Shown here: in pieces, positions 34,982 to 47,054 of the stretch
Layout: every line of letters starts with the position of its first letter
How positions within the stretch are numbered: position 1 is the stretch's first letter
Assembly: GCA_948099385.1 (NCBI GenBank)
Contig: CANUEZ040000183.1
Location: 372,001-436,000 of the forward strand
Origin: Fasciola hepatica
Taxonomy: Eukaryota > Platyhelminthes > Trematoda > Plagiorchiida > Fasciolidae
Direction of reading: 5' to 3'
DNA length: 64,000 nucleotides
The notes under the pieces: generated by a model
Told to the model about the DNA's origin: nothing
Databases searched by the model: none
Seen by the model: the letters and a program-made list of their open reading frames with translations, nothing else
Made by a program: the position numbers and the translations under genes

Positions 34982-37364
34982 GTAATTCTTCGAAAGTTAC
35001 TTCGTCGGTTGGTCAGAGCTAACCTCCAAAAGGAGAAAGAGTTCCTATACCTGATGTGCAGTAACCACCGGGAGAACGGATGTATGATTACGGGGAAATT
35101 TTCCCAGTGACCGATATAAAATACTATTTTACTGAAGAATTTGTCAACTTTGAGTGAAACCAAGCTGCCCACAGTGAGGTTTCAGGATGCGCTTCTATTT
35201 CTGTCCACTAAAATATAGTATGCCAGGAAGAATGGGTTATTTAGTGGTACCAAATTGATTATCACGAAATATTTAGGTTTGCGAAAGCAGTTTTTTACTG
35301 ATTCACTAGGCAGCTCACGTTTGGATATTCGGTAGCTGGCTTGTTGATCGATTAGCCTTTTAGGTAGGCAGTTCTCAAATAGTGTTGTCTTTTTATTTGC
35401 AACCGTTATAAGCAGGGAATACCCCGTATTTGACGTATTCCAAAATATATAACAAATATCTTAGAAGTTAAGACAATCAGGCAGCACAACATCTGATTCA
35501 GATTCCGCTTGCTCAGTAATACTGGGTTAGATAAACTGATTTAGTGAATTTCAGAGCAATCACATTCCGCAGCAAGAAAGTTTACTTTTAAAATCCATGA
35601 AACCAGTTTAGCAAACCCCAGATGCAACTAAGCCATAAATACTAATAATGAAACCTCCGATTACGCTGTATCTTTCTTCCTTCTGGCAACATTTCGTGAA
35701 AGGAATGACAAAGAGTGGTTCGGTCAGTCAACATAAATATCGCATTATGACACAGAATTGCCTCCTCCCCATTCCGGGCTGGAATATCCTGAAAGGTAGT
35801 CGTAACAGAAAGACGCTTTGAGTCCATTATGCTGGCTAGACTAGTGGGCTGGATCATGAGAATGAGTCAATCTTTATTCAGTCTACAATCCAAGGACTTC
35901 CTAATGGGCTTGCAAGGTGATACTACCTCGAAATGACCAAAAGTTCGATATTATTATGCAATAGTAACTGACCTTTCAATTAGGGAAAATTTCACCGTTT
36001 TCTGCGTGAACAAGACATTGTGAGCTTTACAAAAATTCCCTAACATCACCATCAGTTAATAAGTTGTTTCGCTTCTACGGCCTAAGAACTGCGGTCACTT
36101 GGTATGGCTGGTTTTCTAATCTCATGGTACTCATAAACCACGCAGCAACCAGACAATTTTTGTAAACATTTTTGTGCAATGCATCAACAAGAGTGGTTGA
36201 TTTCTGAGTGAATGTATAACACGGAATCGTTAGTTTGGTCCCCGGAGTACTTACGCCTGAAAAAACATGTTGATTGTTCTACTATTTTCCTCTGACCTTT
36301 CTCAATAAAGGGCCAAAACAGATTGTGGTTTTGCCGATTCCTGTGCACCTCAGTCGTTTGTTTTGGTAACAAAAACCCCATCAGTTTGATGAAACCAGTT
36401 TAGTGTAAAAATACTGTTTTCATTGAATCTCATAATCATATTGAACAAAAGACGAGCAATGAATATTCCAATCAGTCATTCTCGTATGACCCTAAGGATG
36501 AAATACGTACAAACACACAATCAAATGTGCGCACGTGGACTAAATCAAACAAAAGCGGAACATTCCGAATGAAGATCACAGTAATAGTGTGGTTTCATGT
36601 CGCCGAGACCGTCTGTCGTACGTGCACGGTATCAATTATAAGTAACATTTTCATATGATTCCTGAGGAAGGTCGTGACTATGTAAGTCAACAAATTTATA
36701 GCATTTTCGCGGTGATTACCGTCATCCAGCAACTGAACTCCAGAGAAATGCTTCACACCGGAACAGTTGTTTTACGTGCAATGGTTGGATGCGTCATTGG
36801 TCGGGAATTTTATCAGGTAAGAATGAACCATTCCAATACAACCTCAAATGTCGTTATTTGCTGATGGTGAGCACGTAAAATCAGTCAGAACCCTAAGTGA
36901 GGTGAACCCGTACATGTGAGCTAACATAGATATATCTGACCCATAAAAACAATATGAATCACAATAACATACAACAAATGCCACATACTTTCACCCAATC
37001 ATGGTTCATACTATTTCAGTGTCCATTAGATAAACAAAAGCCCCCCTCGCTGGAATAAGGTGACCATAACAGTTGATTAGGGTGTTAGAGCACGATTGCG
37101 AGCGAGCCTGTTTTCGGGGCTTAACAGCTGGCTAAATTCAGCACATTTATAGCCATCGGGGTTAGGTTAATAGAAAAATAGAAGAAATCCGATAATCGCC
37201 ATGGTAACTGTTGGTAAATTCGTGTTTACGCAGTTACTGTGTTATCATTGCGGAGAGAAGTATCGTACATTAACTGTCGGTTGCATGCCGTTAGTGATTA
37301 CGTGACATAATCTTGAGCCGGGGTGGACTCACAGACCCTCAGTATCGTATCTTGGCCCATACTC

Positions 37365-37375
37365 GGGGGGGGGGG
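37365..37375. repeat. G11 homopolymer
   Basis: Eleven consecutive G in otherwise AT-leaning DNA; a likely length-polymorphic or error-prone site. Confidence 0.9.
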
Positions 37376-40300
37376 TTGTTGTGAAAGTTTATCGCAATCT
37401 TCTCTATGATGTCTAAGACATGACCACCGAAGTTTCGTGTGAGCCTTCCTTCGAAAGTATAGTTGAGGCGAAAGGCGTCAGTAGTATTGATCGGATGGTC
37501 CTATTCTATCAAGGGAATAGTAATTGCTGTTTTCCAGCTCTTCGCCAGTCCACTGTTTAATCAACTCGGCTGATGCCTCGTTGTGCGAGTAGATCGTTTT
37601 CTTGTGGGTCGATCTATGTAAATCCCCTTGTAGATTCCGGTGGACTATTACATGCGATACGAGGCGAATTCCACGGATAGTCTGCCTCAGGTCTGCGAAA
37701 GAGGGACTGACCGACAGGTGAAAGTACATGGCGTTCGGTAGCGAAGTACACCGTACTAACAGTAGTTTGAGGTTGCCATTTTACCATATCTCTTAGCCAA
37801 ATGAAGCAGATATTAGACGACCATCTTTTCAACTGTTTGATGCTCAGGTTTATTATTGTGATCATTCATGCTTTACCAAAAAAACTCCAGGGATATCCTT
37901 TCTGTGTATGGAGAACGAATGGTCAGTTGTCATCATCAATATTAGCGATATTGCTTGTTTTTCTACTATCCTAACTCCAACGCCTATAAAACGTGCTGTA
38001 GTTAACCAGTTGTGAGGCACCTCAATCAAGCCTGTTCGCTACCGAGTATTCTGATTATTCGAGTGTGTGGAACGTTATGTCGGTCACAAAACCGGAAAAT
38101 CTTATAAGCCATTTAGGTACCATTCAGTTCATTACCAGATATATTGACACCATCTCTCCTTCACAACTGCATCTGGTTACCCACAGAGTGAATTGTTAGC
38201 AACAATCCGCATTGGTTTTTTATACACTTAGATTCCTGCTGTTAATAAGCTTCTTATGCGCCTCGTGACCCCCCGTTTGACTGCATACGAACGATGCGCC
38301 GTGTAAACGCCTCCTGTTTGAGCCGGGACGAATAACCTCGGTCTGAGTGGGACTGAGCACACAAATATTCATCAAATCATATTTTATCTTGCCTTGAACC
38401 GGATGTTTCGTAGTATTCGCACATGAACTGATTCATTACTTGCCTGCCCTCAAAAGTGTCGCCGAGAACATCACTATTACGAAAGAGCATTCCGACAAAC
38501 AAAGGAGCCACCGTCATCAAATGAACTTCAGAAACAAATGGTTCTATGTAAAATCAGCCTGTTTTAGCAGCTCTGCAAATTTCTGACTTGTGGTCTACAG
38601 CTCGTATTTGTCAGGTGCACGTGACTGTAATTTGTGGGCGGCTTTTACGCGTGTGTTGAAAACCAATCAATGACGGTGAATAGTAGACATTTGGACTAGT
38701 TAGAAAACAACACTGTATTTATCATTTTTTTGAATAAATTCGTATTATTAAACTAGCCAGGGCAAATCAGTAGCACCGTTTTACTAACGGTGATGTCCGA
38801 TGATTTCGATGTTCCAGAAAACAGATTCCATTCTCGTTATATTATGCTACTTGCAGCACTCCTCTGTTGGGAGTAGCATGTGTACGATTTGAAAGGACAG
38901 AAAGAACACTCTGTTAACCGGAGCTGGTTGTGTGTTTGGTCCGGTAACACCACTTCCATCTGAGAAGTTCAGAATAGCGATCTATGCCTGGGCATAAAGA
39001 AACAATAATCGTATCTGGACATGAGGTGCAAATAAAACAGTGATTAGGCTTCTATACTCTCTTCCTGAAGGTAGAGAAAATATCACTATTGACCAGGGTT
39101 CACAGTGGTGGACTATTTTGGTCGTTCAGTCTAGGATTCAACTGATTATGAGAGGACTAAGATTTACGTATTTCTCATTGGGAAGATATTAGAGTAACAA
39201 TTCGAGGGGAGCAAATCAGCTTCAGTGAAATCATCTAACTTTCATTTTTTTCGTGAAAATCTATTTATGGAGAGCACTCCGTTAATCGCTAGTTGTTTTC
39301 ATGTCTGTTGCTTGTGTATAAGTGAGGTTGATGGTATTTTCTACTCAGACAACAAACAATAATGGCACCCTTACTGGACTGGAACTCCATATTGTTCGTC
39401 CACCTCGATAATTGACTTATTAGATCAGTAAGCAATAACATCGAAGGAGGTAACATTCGGAGGGAGTGAACTGCAACGGAAAGTGAGAGAGCTTTGAGAC
39501 TAAAATGGATGAGGAAAAAATGGTAGTCGGTTTACTGTATGGAAACAGTCCAGCCAAGCTCAACGAACGTGAACAAAGTTGACCTGTCATGTTGAATCTT
39601 GTCAACTGAGCCGATTTTTTACACACATATTGCTCATGTTTTAGAGAAACTGACAGAGGGCTAATATGGTGTGTTTTCAGAAATGATGACGTTAAGATTT
39701 CAATTTAAAATTTCCAAGAATTAAAATGACGTTAACATTTTCATTCCAAATGTTCGCTTATCTACAGTGAGTGGTTCTGTACTATCGGCATTGTTCTGAT
39801 CAATGGATGGCACTAGAAGGTTACTCAAAATGAGCCGAGCAACCACTTATTTCAGGGGTAGATGACCAGGTATATCATATGTATGCCTCTTGTTTTTATT
39901 AGGCTTATGGGAACCCCTTTGGTGATGGACTCCCTCAGACTAGAAATGGCCCATCAAAGGAGACAAGAAAGATTTGCCAATAGAGAAACCAGATGAAGAG
40001 GAAAATAGGTCCTCAGGGAGTACTCGGAACCTCACTAACTAAGATGACAAGTCGAATTGCAGAGTAGCCCGGAGTGTTTCGTGTTTAGAAGCGGCATCAA
40101 TTTTCAAAGCCCGCCCGAAATATTTGGATCAGGTCGTTACTTACAAGTCTACGCGTCAAAACTTGGGTGATCAACATTTATATAGCCCATTTACACTTTG
40201 ACCCAATAATTTAATCTGTTACTGGTCAACACTTCTCAGTGGATTCAAAAGCGACCGTGACTGTAATGTTGAACCTTGTAAAATAACGTGCACTCAGGAT

Positions 40301-40589
40301 AAGCCTTCGTAAATATTCAAAAACAAACTCCAACAAATCATATCATCGTTGTTGAAATAGGGTGAACACTTTCAGAGATACATTTATACTCCACTAGTTT
40401 CTGGGCATCGAGAAGCAGCAGCAGGTGTTGCTTGTGTCGTCTCTCGAAAAACCTTTATTATGCTACAACAACCCAACTGCGAAGACAGCAGTATGGGGAC
40501 GACTACGGGTCGATAGCATTCGCCATTTGAAGGCTGACCGACCATCACGTATTCAATATTCCATCGAATCTAATTCCATTTTTGTTCTA

Positions 40590-41640
40590 TACTAGTTCAG
40601 TAGTCAACACGCAGCTCTATCGCGCACAACTTCAGGCTACCTACGGAGCTGGTGAACAAATCACTACAGTCCGGACCCCCACCAGACACCGCCATGTCTG
40701 CCTGGGCGAAGAAACAACACATGAACTGCACATGGTGGATGACGCATTGTTCACACCGTAACGGTGTCCGCACCTGGAAGGTGTAGCCTCCAGGCTGGCT
40801 CAGAAATAAGAAGGCATCAGGTCAGGTCAACATATCGCGGCACCCAACGGCTCGGTTCCCGCTTATTAATAAAGCGTAGCGGGGCAAGCACACGTGGTCA
40901 CTCGCCCACTCGCTACCCCCTCTCCCCTCATATACACAATGCGACGCCAACAAAATGTTCAAGTGTTCATTTGATGGGCAAAATAAAAGCAGACAGCCAT
41001 TGGACTTAACAGACCCCAGCCCATCCATCTGCCATTCCGAGGCCTGTCGATGTATAAGACCGCCTGTTCCCGTTCGCTGCTAAAACGGAATTCGTCAAAC
41101 CATGTTGCTGCTTTGAGTGCGGCCCAGTGAAGAAAACTTTCCTCGCCTGTAAAGGTCACGGGGATTCACACAGACAATGTAGACCATGTTAGCTACCACG
41201 CGGATGTGGACCACCAGGGGGGCGTGCGTCTTGTGGCTTTCTGAAGCAGATTCCCCGAGTGCGTCTAACATGTGTGCACACCGGAGGCGTTCGCGTGAGA
41301 GGCAGTAGGTCAGCAACTTACGCATGCAAACTCTGTTATGACCGAGGTGTGTGAGCAGGCACACGGCCACCAAGCTTTCCCATTAGATGCGTCATGCACG
41401 TAAGTAGAAACGTGGAAATCTCATCCATGTCATTCTTGCTGTTGAACGACTTCGAAATAAGACGAGCCTTAGAAGGCGATAACCACCAACAAAGGCGGTC
41501 TTATCATAGTTCATATCACAAAACAGTTTGAAGAGAAGGTTTTTATCAATCCATGTGGTTCGTATCCACATGTGCAACATCCACGCAGGACTACTTTCGT
41601 TCGATGCTAGCTCCTGTTACCAGGTCGAGCCGAAAGGTCC
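40590..41640. other. GC- and CpG-richer island, unclassified
   Basis: Clearly richer in CpG than its surroundings, with three adjoining minus-strand frames (41580-41392, 41373-41095, 41159-40959) that look like one coding segment broken by shifts: VCMRKLLTYCLSRERLRCAH, then ESFLHWAALKAATWF. I recognise no domain. An eroded retroelement gene or an old host pseudogene would both fit. It lies inside candidate intron 2 of the CAP-like gene. Confidence 0.35.
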
Positions 41641-41711
41641 TGTCATGTGCTATGATCAGAATGAAGTCGCTTTCAACTAAACTTGCCGGTAGGCACACAG
41701 ACTTTTGTTAG

Positions 41712-41963
41712 CATAAAGCATCCAGTCACGGAGTTGTTTTGTTGTGTGCAATGGATAATGTATGTTCACGTTGTGTCAAACTTGATTCCCTGTGGAACGA
41801 AAAAGGGACATCAAGATTCATCCAGCTGTCGGCCTATCAAAATGGAAAGGCTGAATTGCGGTTGACTGAAATCAGTGGTCTGGGTAATTTGCTCACGGCC
41901 CTATTTAAAATGACGAGACGAACTACAGTTCCAATGGAATTTTACAGAACAAGAAAAAGACAG
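41712..41963 (+). CDS. Candidate exon 3 of the CAP-like gene (N-terminal domain part)
   Basis: A 252-nt frame enters in phase 0 after CTTTTGTTAG and leaves in phase 0 at AAAGACAG/GTGACT. It encodes 84 residues including SLWNEKGTSRFIQLSAYQNG and, 30 residues on, SGLGNLLTALF. CAP domains have a W-[ND]-x-x-L-A..A helix followed about 35 residues later by G-[EQ]-N-L, so position and spacing are suggestive, but the Leu-Ala and Glu/Gln positions do not match and no H-N-x-x-R motif is present. Length and phase complete a model of about 237 residues, within the usual range for the family. Treat as tentative. Confidence 0.3.
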
Positions 41964-43120
41964 GTGACTCACCACAAAAACATTGACAGTTATGCTTTGC
42001 ATGATTGCTCACATGATAGAATAAAACTCTGAACAAGAAAAGTAGTGATGAAGGTAAAACATTGGGCTTTACATAAATCTATGCAATTCAAGCCTTTCTT
42101 CTATCACTATAAGTCGCGGAGAATAAGATAGACTGTCGTGCCAGATGGACGTAGCTTCCAAGAATGAAATAAGGCCAGTGCTTCGCTCCTGACCTGTGTT
42201 TTGGTTTGTTAACGCAAAGCGAATTGTTTACCGGTCAAAGACAATAACTCCCGAACAGGTGCACCGGTTTCGAAACCCTTGTCGAACGTGCACTTTTGAC
42301 TATGTCAAACGAAATAATTGTACAATGGGCGTCCACATCGCATATTAGGTAGGAGCAAACTTTGGGTATCAGAGCAGACCAATATGCCGAAATATCAGTA
42401 TTATTATTAAGAGTGGTTAGCTATCATGAGGGATATTTTAAGGAGAACAGTTACCCGGCAACTTGTTAACTTTATTCAATTTACGTACTTTAATTCTCAT
42501 GGTCTTTCGAAACTAACTGATTTAGAAGACTATGAACCGAGAATTAGCCGGACTTTTATGTGCTCTTACAAGATCGCATGGAAAGCAATTGAGAAGTGGT
42601 CGTCAGATGTTTGAAAAACTTCATTAATAGCCAGTAGCCATGTTGGCCTAATCCGTATTGAGTGGGACCCTTAAACAAGGAATATCTTTTTACGGAACTT
42701 TATATGCCCCTGGTTACTGTGAGGATGTCTGATGCATGACGATTAAGTCCTAGTTTTGTGACTAGATAAAATACGATGTGAAATGGGACAGTTAATTAAA
42801 AACTTATTCAAAAGCTACTATGAAATTCTTGACAACTTGATGAAACAGATTCTTCGAGAATACCAGTCAACGATTCGGAATTCATGACAGAAGGCCCAGG
42901 AATTTTCGCAAATCTCAGCCCCAAGAGCATTACAAGCTCTCGGCTACTTTGGGTTCTATTTTATCATTGCCCTTCTTAATCAATTTTCGCAGTACAGTAT
43001 AAAAAATCACCCCTACTTCCGTTACATTTTTTCAGTACTAGGGTAAAATTGCAACTGATTCAAAAAGGAAAGGTACTTGGGTAAAGATTTTAAAAATTGA
43101 TACAACACATCAGTTATGAC
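41964..43120 (+). other. Candidate intron 3, left part
   Basis: No repeat or coding signal beyond a 62-codon chance frame at 42426-42614. Confidence 0.3.
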
Positions 43121-43124
43121 CGAT

Positions 43125-43385
43125 GGAGGTCGAGTGGTTCACAGCCTTAGATTGCCACCTTGGAAGACTGAGGTTCAAGTCCTCGCCATTACCGATAACT
43201 TCGGTGGTAGACAGTAATCTACCATCGCCCGGCTCGCTACCGCACCTGACCCATTAGGTCCATATGTGGTTCTCTGTCAATCCAAGTCTCTGGGTCTGGT
43301 CGCCAGGCATCCGTACCAGTGCAGTGGTCTTCCGTGACTATGGGACATATACCAATGATGCGCAAGCATGTAATAAAAACAGCTG
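43125..43385 (+). repeat. SINE family F2, copy c (best preserved)
   Basis: The head GAGGTCGAGTGGTTCACAGC is a good A-box region, and GAGGTTCAAGTCCTCGCC is a near-consensus B box 40 bases on. The layout recalls a class II (Leu/Ser) tRNA. The body has CGGTGGTAGACAGTAATC, CCGCACCTGACCC, CCATATGTGGTTCTCTG and GTCTCTGGGTCTGGTC. The end is CATGTAATAAAAA. About 260 bp in all. Confidence 0.75.
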
Positions 43386-43389
43386 AAAT

Positions 43390-44183
43390 GAAAAGAAACA
43401 TTAGAAAAAATTAGTCATCCCTCGTCTAAGAGGATTATAATATATTACTATGCTTTTACCAAATATCTTTAGTACAAACAGGTAGGAGGATTTATATTCC
43501 TTCGATTCTCTTTTTCTTATTGTTCTACTAGAAAACGGCAAAACTCGACATAAAAACATGTGCAATGAAAGTGACAACCAAATTCCTAAACTGTGATCGA
43601 TTTTTCTTATGAAGTTGAGTGAACTCTTGCAAATGGTTCGGAACTGAATTCCTGTGATCAACTCTTCACTGTTTTTCGTCCGTTCCCAGTGCACGACGAG
43701 TGAATAGAAGAAGGAGGGAATGATGAGAGTGCCATCGGAAATAATGCTCACAACTGGGAATGTCTTCTATTATTGAGTCAGTAGGATGTGAAACAGTAAA
43801 AACGCTTCCAATACGAGTTTCACTTGAACAACAAAACCTGGACTAAATTTGTGACTTACGTTGAACTTTCTAATGCGGGGAAATAAAAGTTCAGTTAGAG
43901 CGAAACTTCATTTTTACTCCTGAAGCTGAAGTAATTTCCTAACTTGTTAAAGTCTATCAACCGAGAATTAGACTTATTCAACAGAAATTGCTCATCGGAG
44001 TTTGACAAAAATATTAACAAGTGCCATTTTCGTAATACAAAAAGCTAGAAGGTTCCGTTTCCCAGATGGAAACACCTAAAGAAAATCACCACGATGTCAA
44101 TACCACATCCATATTACCGTTCCTAATATCAGTATGAACTAAATACAAATGCCAGCGGACATGATCAAATCAAACAAACTTTA

Positions 44184-44186
<3 letters not shown>
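43390..44186. other. Gene-free intronic stretch
   Basis: A minus-strand 116-codon frame (43401-43751) shows no motif and starts right after the SINE; judged chance. Confidence 0.3.

Positions 44187-44226
<40 letters not shown>
44187..44226. repeat. (AT)20 microsatellite
   Basis: Forty bases of uninterrupted AT dinucleotide. Confidence 0.95.
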
Positions 44227-44229
<3 letters not shown>

Positions 44230-44511
44230 CAGGAGAGAGAGGGGGAAATCCCACCTTTAGAGGTCTTTGTTATCCCAAAGTAAATTATGATCTACCGATT
44301 TTTGCATTTCATTAGTAGCCTTGAGGACCCAAAAAGTAGGAAACACTTATGTTTGAATAGCGGGAACCATGATCTATTAGCTGGAGTGGCCTAGTTCGCA
44401 TCACATTGCGAAACCGAATAAGTTCATTTCCATCCGACCAATGTGAAGGAAGGCTAGTAGGCGCAAGCCATAGTTATATCATAGGTAGTCTGATAATTTT
44501 TCCATTTTCAG

Positions 44512-44586
44512 TCAAAAAGGAGGAATTGCTTGAGCGCCAAAACCGCTCGATCAGGCTCTAGCCCTTCCTTGGTTCTTCTGCTTAGG
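44512..44586 (+). other. Exon-like segment with strong splice signals
   Basis: ATTTTTCCATTTTCAG precedes it and CTTAGG/GTACGT follows, 75 nt, open in phase 0 (SKRRNCLSAKTARSGSSPSL). Its phase would let it slot between candidate exons 3 and 4 of the CAP-like gene. In the other phase it reads KKEELLERQNRSIRL then stop. No family assigned; it may be an alternative or decoy exon. Confidence 0.25.
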
Positions 44587-44589
44587 GTA

Positions 44590-46800
44590 CGTTCAAGATT
44601 TGTTTCGGACCAAAACTCCTCGCCATTCGGTTCCATTTAGGCGAGGAATTGGTGCAGAGAGAGAATGATGGTTAGCTCGATTCGGAGATTCTGTTCGACA
44701 ATGGACCTGAAAAGCAAAACTGATCGGCAGAAGAACTTCAAAATCAATGAACCAGATTGTTGAAGCTGGCTTGACCGTTAGATTATATAACCAACGTCAT
44801 TCGATATTAGTCGTCTTTCCCGGGCTACTGAACGTATTTGTTCACAACTCGGGTTTTCCACTTTTTTATGTAATCGTGTCTTCTCTATTTTTGAACACAT
44901 GAATCCATGCAATGGTGAAATTAGGAGCAACCTTGTGAACAGTTATCTGTATTGTAACTGATAAGATGAAAATTGCTGAACTCTCGAACAAAGGGGCACG
45001 GGAACTTTGATTGAGGGGTCTATTCTATTCAGACGGACAAAGTTTCATTGGGAATATAAACTGAACTAAAACGTCTCAATGCTAGTTTCGCGAGAAGTTA
45101 CCACCTGAAATGCCATTCATTTCATAATAAGCAGATTTGTGTTAATACCTCCTTAGAAATCAGCCTTTTGGAATTTCATAATCTGGTTATTGAGGATACA
45201 CACCATTCAGTACTGTATTCAATCCATCAAATAACCCTCCCAGAAGTAAGAGTTTGAGATGAGGAGCGAGGTATCTCAGGCTGCCGTAACAGTTCCGGTG
45301 ACAGCAATTGAAACTGGAAACGGCGTGACCGATTTATGCTCCATTGCGTTATGGGAGCAGCGACATAATAATAACTGACCCAAATAGCACCTGAAATAAT
45401 GTTATTCCTGCACTGTTTGTTTAGAAAATTTATGCTCAGTTTTGTTTTGGTTCAGTGCTGTTGTCAAATTAGAGTACACGCACACGTTTTTAGACACCGT
45501 TTGAACCGCAAAATAAGAGTGAATTTAAAGAAAAACCTGTCATTTCCGTTTCCCTTTCATTAGCTCGGGAGTAGAACACGGCAACAAGCTGCGCTTATGT
45601 CGGTAGTACCTCACTGATGTGGCACCAGAATCGTTGTAGCGAATAAATCTCACTTTAGAAGCAAAATTTGCCTGTAGAAGAATCAATAACATTAAACTAA
45701 AAGATTACATATTTTGGGCACCTATTATTATCCAAGTGCGAGTGTTTCCAGAAAGGAAGTTCTGAAATTCATCTGTTTCTATTTCCCCCAAAATGCGTCA
45801 GAATTGCCCCTTTTTCCCTAATAACACTTTCAGGAATTTGGTTATTTATTCTATCCTACTTCGGTGGAGCTGTGATCACAAACCTTTTATTCAAAGCTTG
45901 TTTTTTACCGAGTCAAAGTATTTTTATTTTGTATCCTCTTCATAACCGAATCTGAAGGGGGTACAACTTTGCACTCTGAGATATCACTTCACTCACAACT
46001 CAAAGCTAAGAAAGTTGAAATGTTTCACCCAATATTTTACACAATAATAGAAAAAAGCGAAAACTGTTCACAGTATTGTTGTTCGTTGAGCAGTGTGATG
46101 GTATTTGTAGACTCCTGACAGTTGCACTGGACGGTTAGGTATAGCACTAAAGATATCATATCGACTACGGATGAAATGGATGTAAAATAAACACTAAACA
46201 TGACAATCAAGAGCCTAGGAAAACGGATTGTTTAGTAAGATATTTGCAAAGTCTACAAAACCGTCACTTACGTAGTAGGAGTAAGTTCACCAACACTGAA
46301 AATTATTGTTTTAGAACTCTTTTTGGTCGTGTTTTGTATTTTAAATAAGCCGCATTGTGAAACTGAAAATTGTCATTATCCGTTGTAGTAACAAGCTCAA
46401 GGTAATTCGCAAATCATAACGGTGATATGGTAAAATTGTGGTCTTGAGCTGATTGTTCTATCGTAAATCCTCTCAAGCTTTGATTGATCTAGTCTATTTT
46501 CACCTCCTAAATTAATCCTTTGGATTTGGTCTTCTTTTTAACAGTTTACGTTTATCGCCTTTTGCCGCTCTCGCCGTCGTTGTTATGGCACTGTAGCCTC
46601 TCGCAGGCATGACACCTTGATTTGACTGCTACAACACATCCAATTAGGAAGAAGCTTTCCTGATGCAATTATTGCTGATACACGTAACACGTTAACCCGC
46701 AACGTTTGTGTTAGTTTTTTTCCGGTTCTCTGATTTTGTGTGTGAGTGCGTGCGTTTGATCCACGTCGTGATGCGCCTGAAGAGTTGAATTAAGTTCAGT
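44590..46800. other. Gene-free intronic stretch
   Basis: Nothing recognised except a strong acceptor-like tract at 46525-46543 (TTCTTTTTAACAG) not followed by a convincing exon. Confidence 0.3.
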
Positions 46801-46815
46801 GTCATCATTTTCAAC

Positions 46816-46846
46816 ACCTACACACATCACACACACACACACACCT
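46816..46846. repeat. CA microsatellite
   Basis: Interrupted (CA)n run, purest at 46830-46843. Confidence 0.85.
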
Positions 46847-46904
46847 ACGAGAGGAACGCATCCTACACCTTCTTCAAGTTTCACAATGCTGCTCTATAGT
46901 CTAA

Positions 46905-47050
46905 CAGGAGCCAGTGTTGGTCAAACGGTTGTCGCAGTGAGTTACACTTTACCTTCCCGGGTTTGAATCTTCTGGCTGCCGGTCACTTCATCATCCGACG
47001 GCCCCTTATTGGCCAGTTAGCCATTCCAGAAATTTTCGGAAACTCCTAAT
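46905..47050 (+). repeat. SINE family F3, copy c
   Basis: GTTGGTCAAACGGTTGTCGC (A-box region), then CCCGGGTTTGAATCTTC (B box), CTGCCGGTCACTTC and ATTGGCCAGTTAGCCATTCC. These match the order seen at 14.4, 21.4 and 63.7 kb, here on the plus strand. Confidence 0.6.
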
Positions 47051-47054
47051 ATTT

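Larger units (their letters stand above)
34982..41711 (+). other. Candidate intron 2 (6.7 kb)
   Basis: Contains unclassified islands at about 37300-37760 and 40380-41640, and an 11-G run at 37365-37375. An open plus-strand frame (36655-36816) ends in a consensus donor (TATCAG/GTAAGA) but lacks a clear acceptor. No dispersed repeat of families F1-F3 recognised. Confidence 0.3.

Noticed and set aside
37555..37610. Hammerhead-like CTGATG with CTCG/CGAG stem
   Set aside because: The second core half reads TAGA instead of GAAA, and no cleavage site or stem I partner is present.
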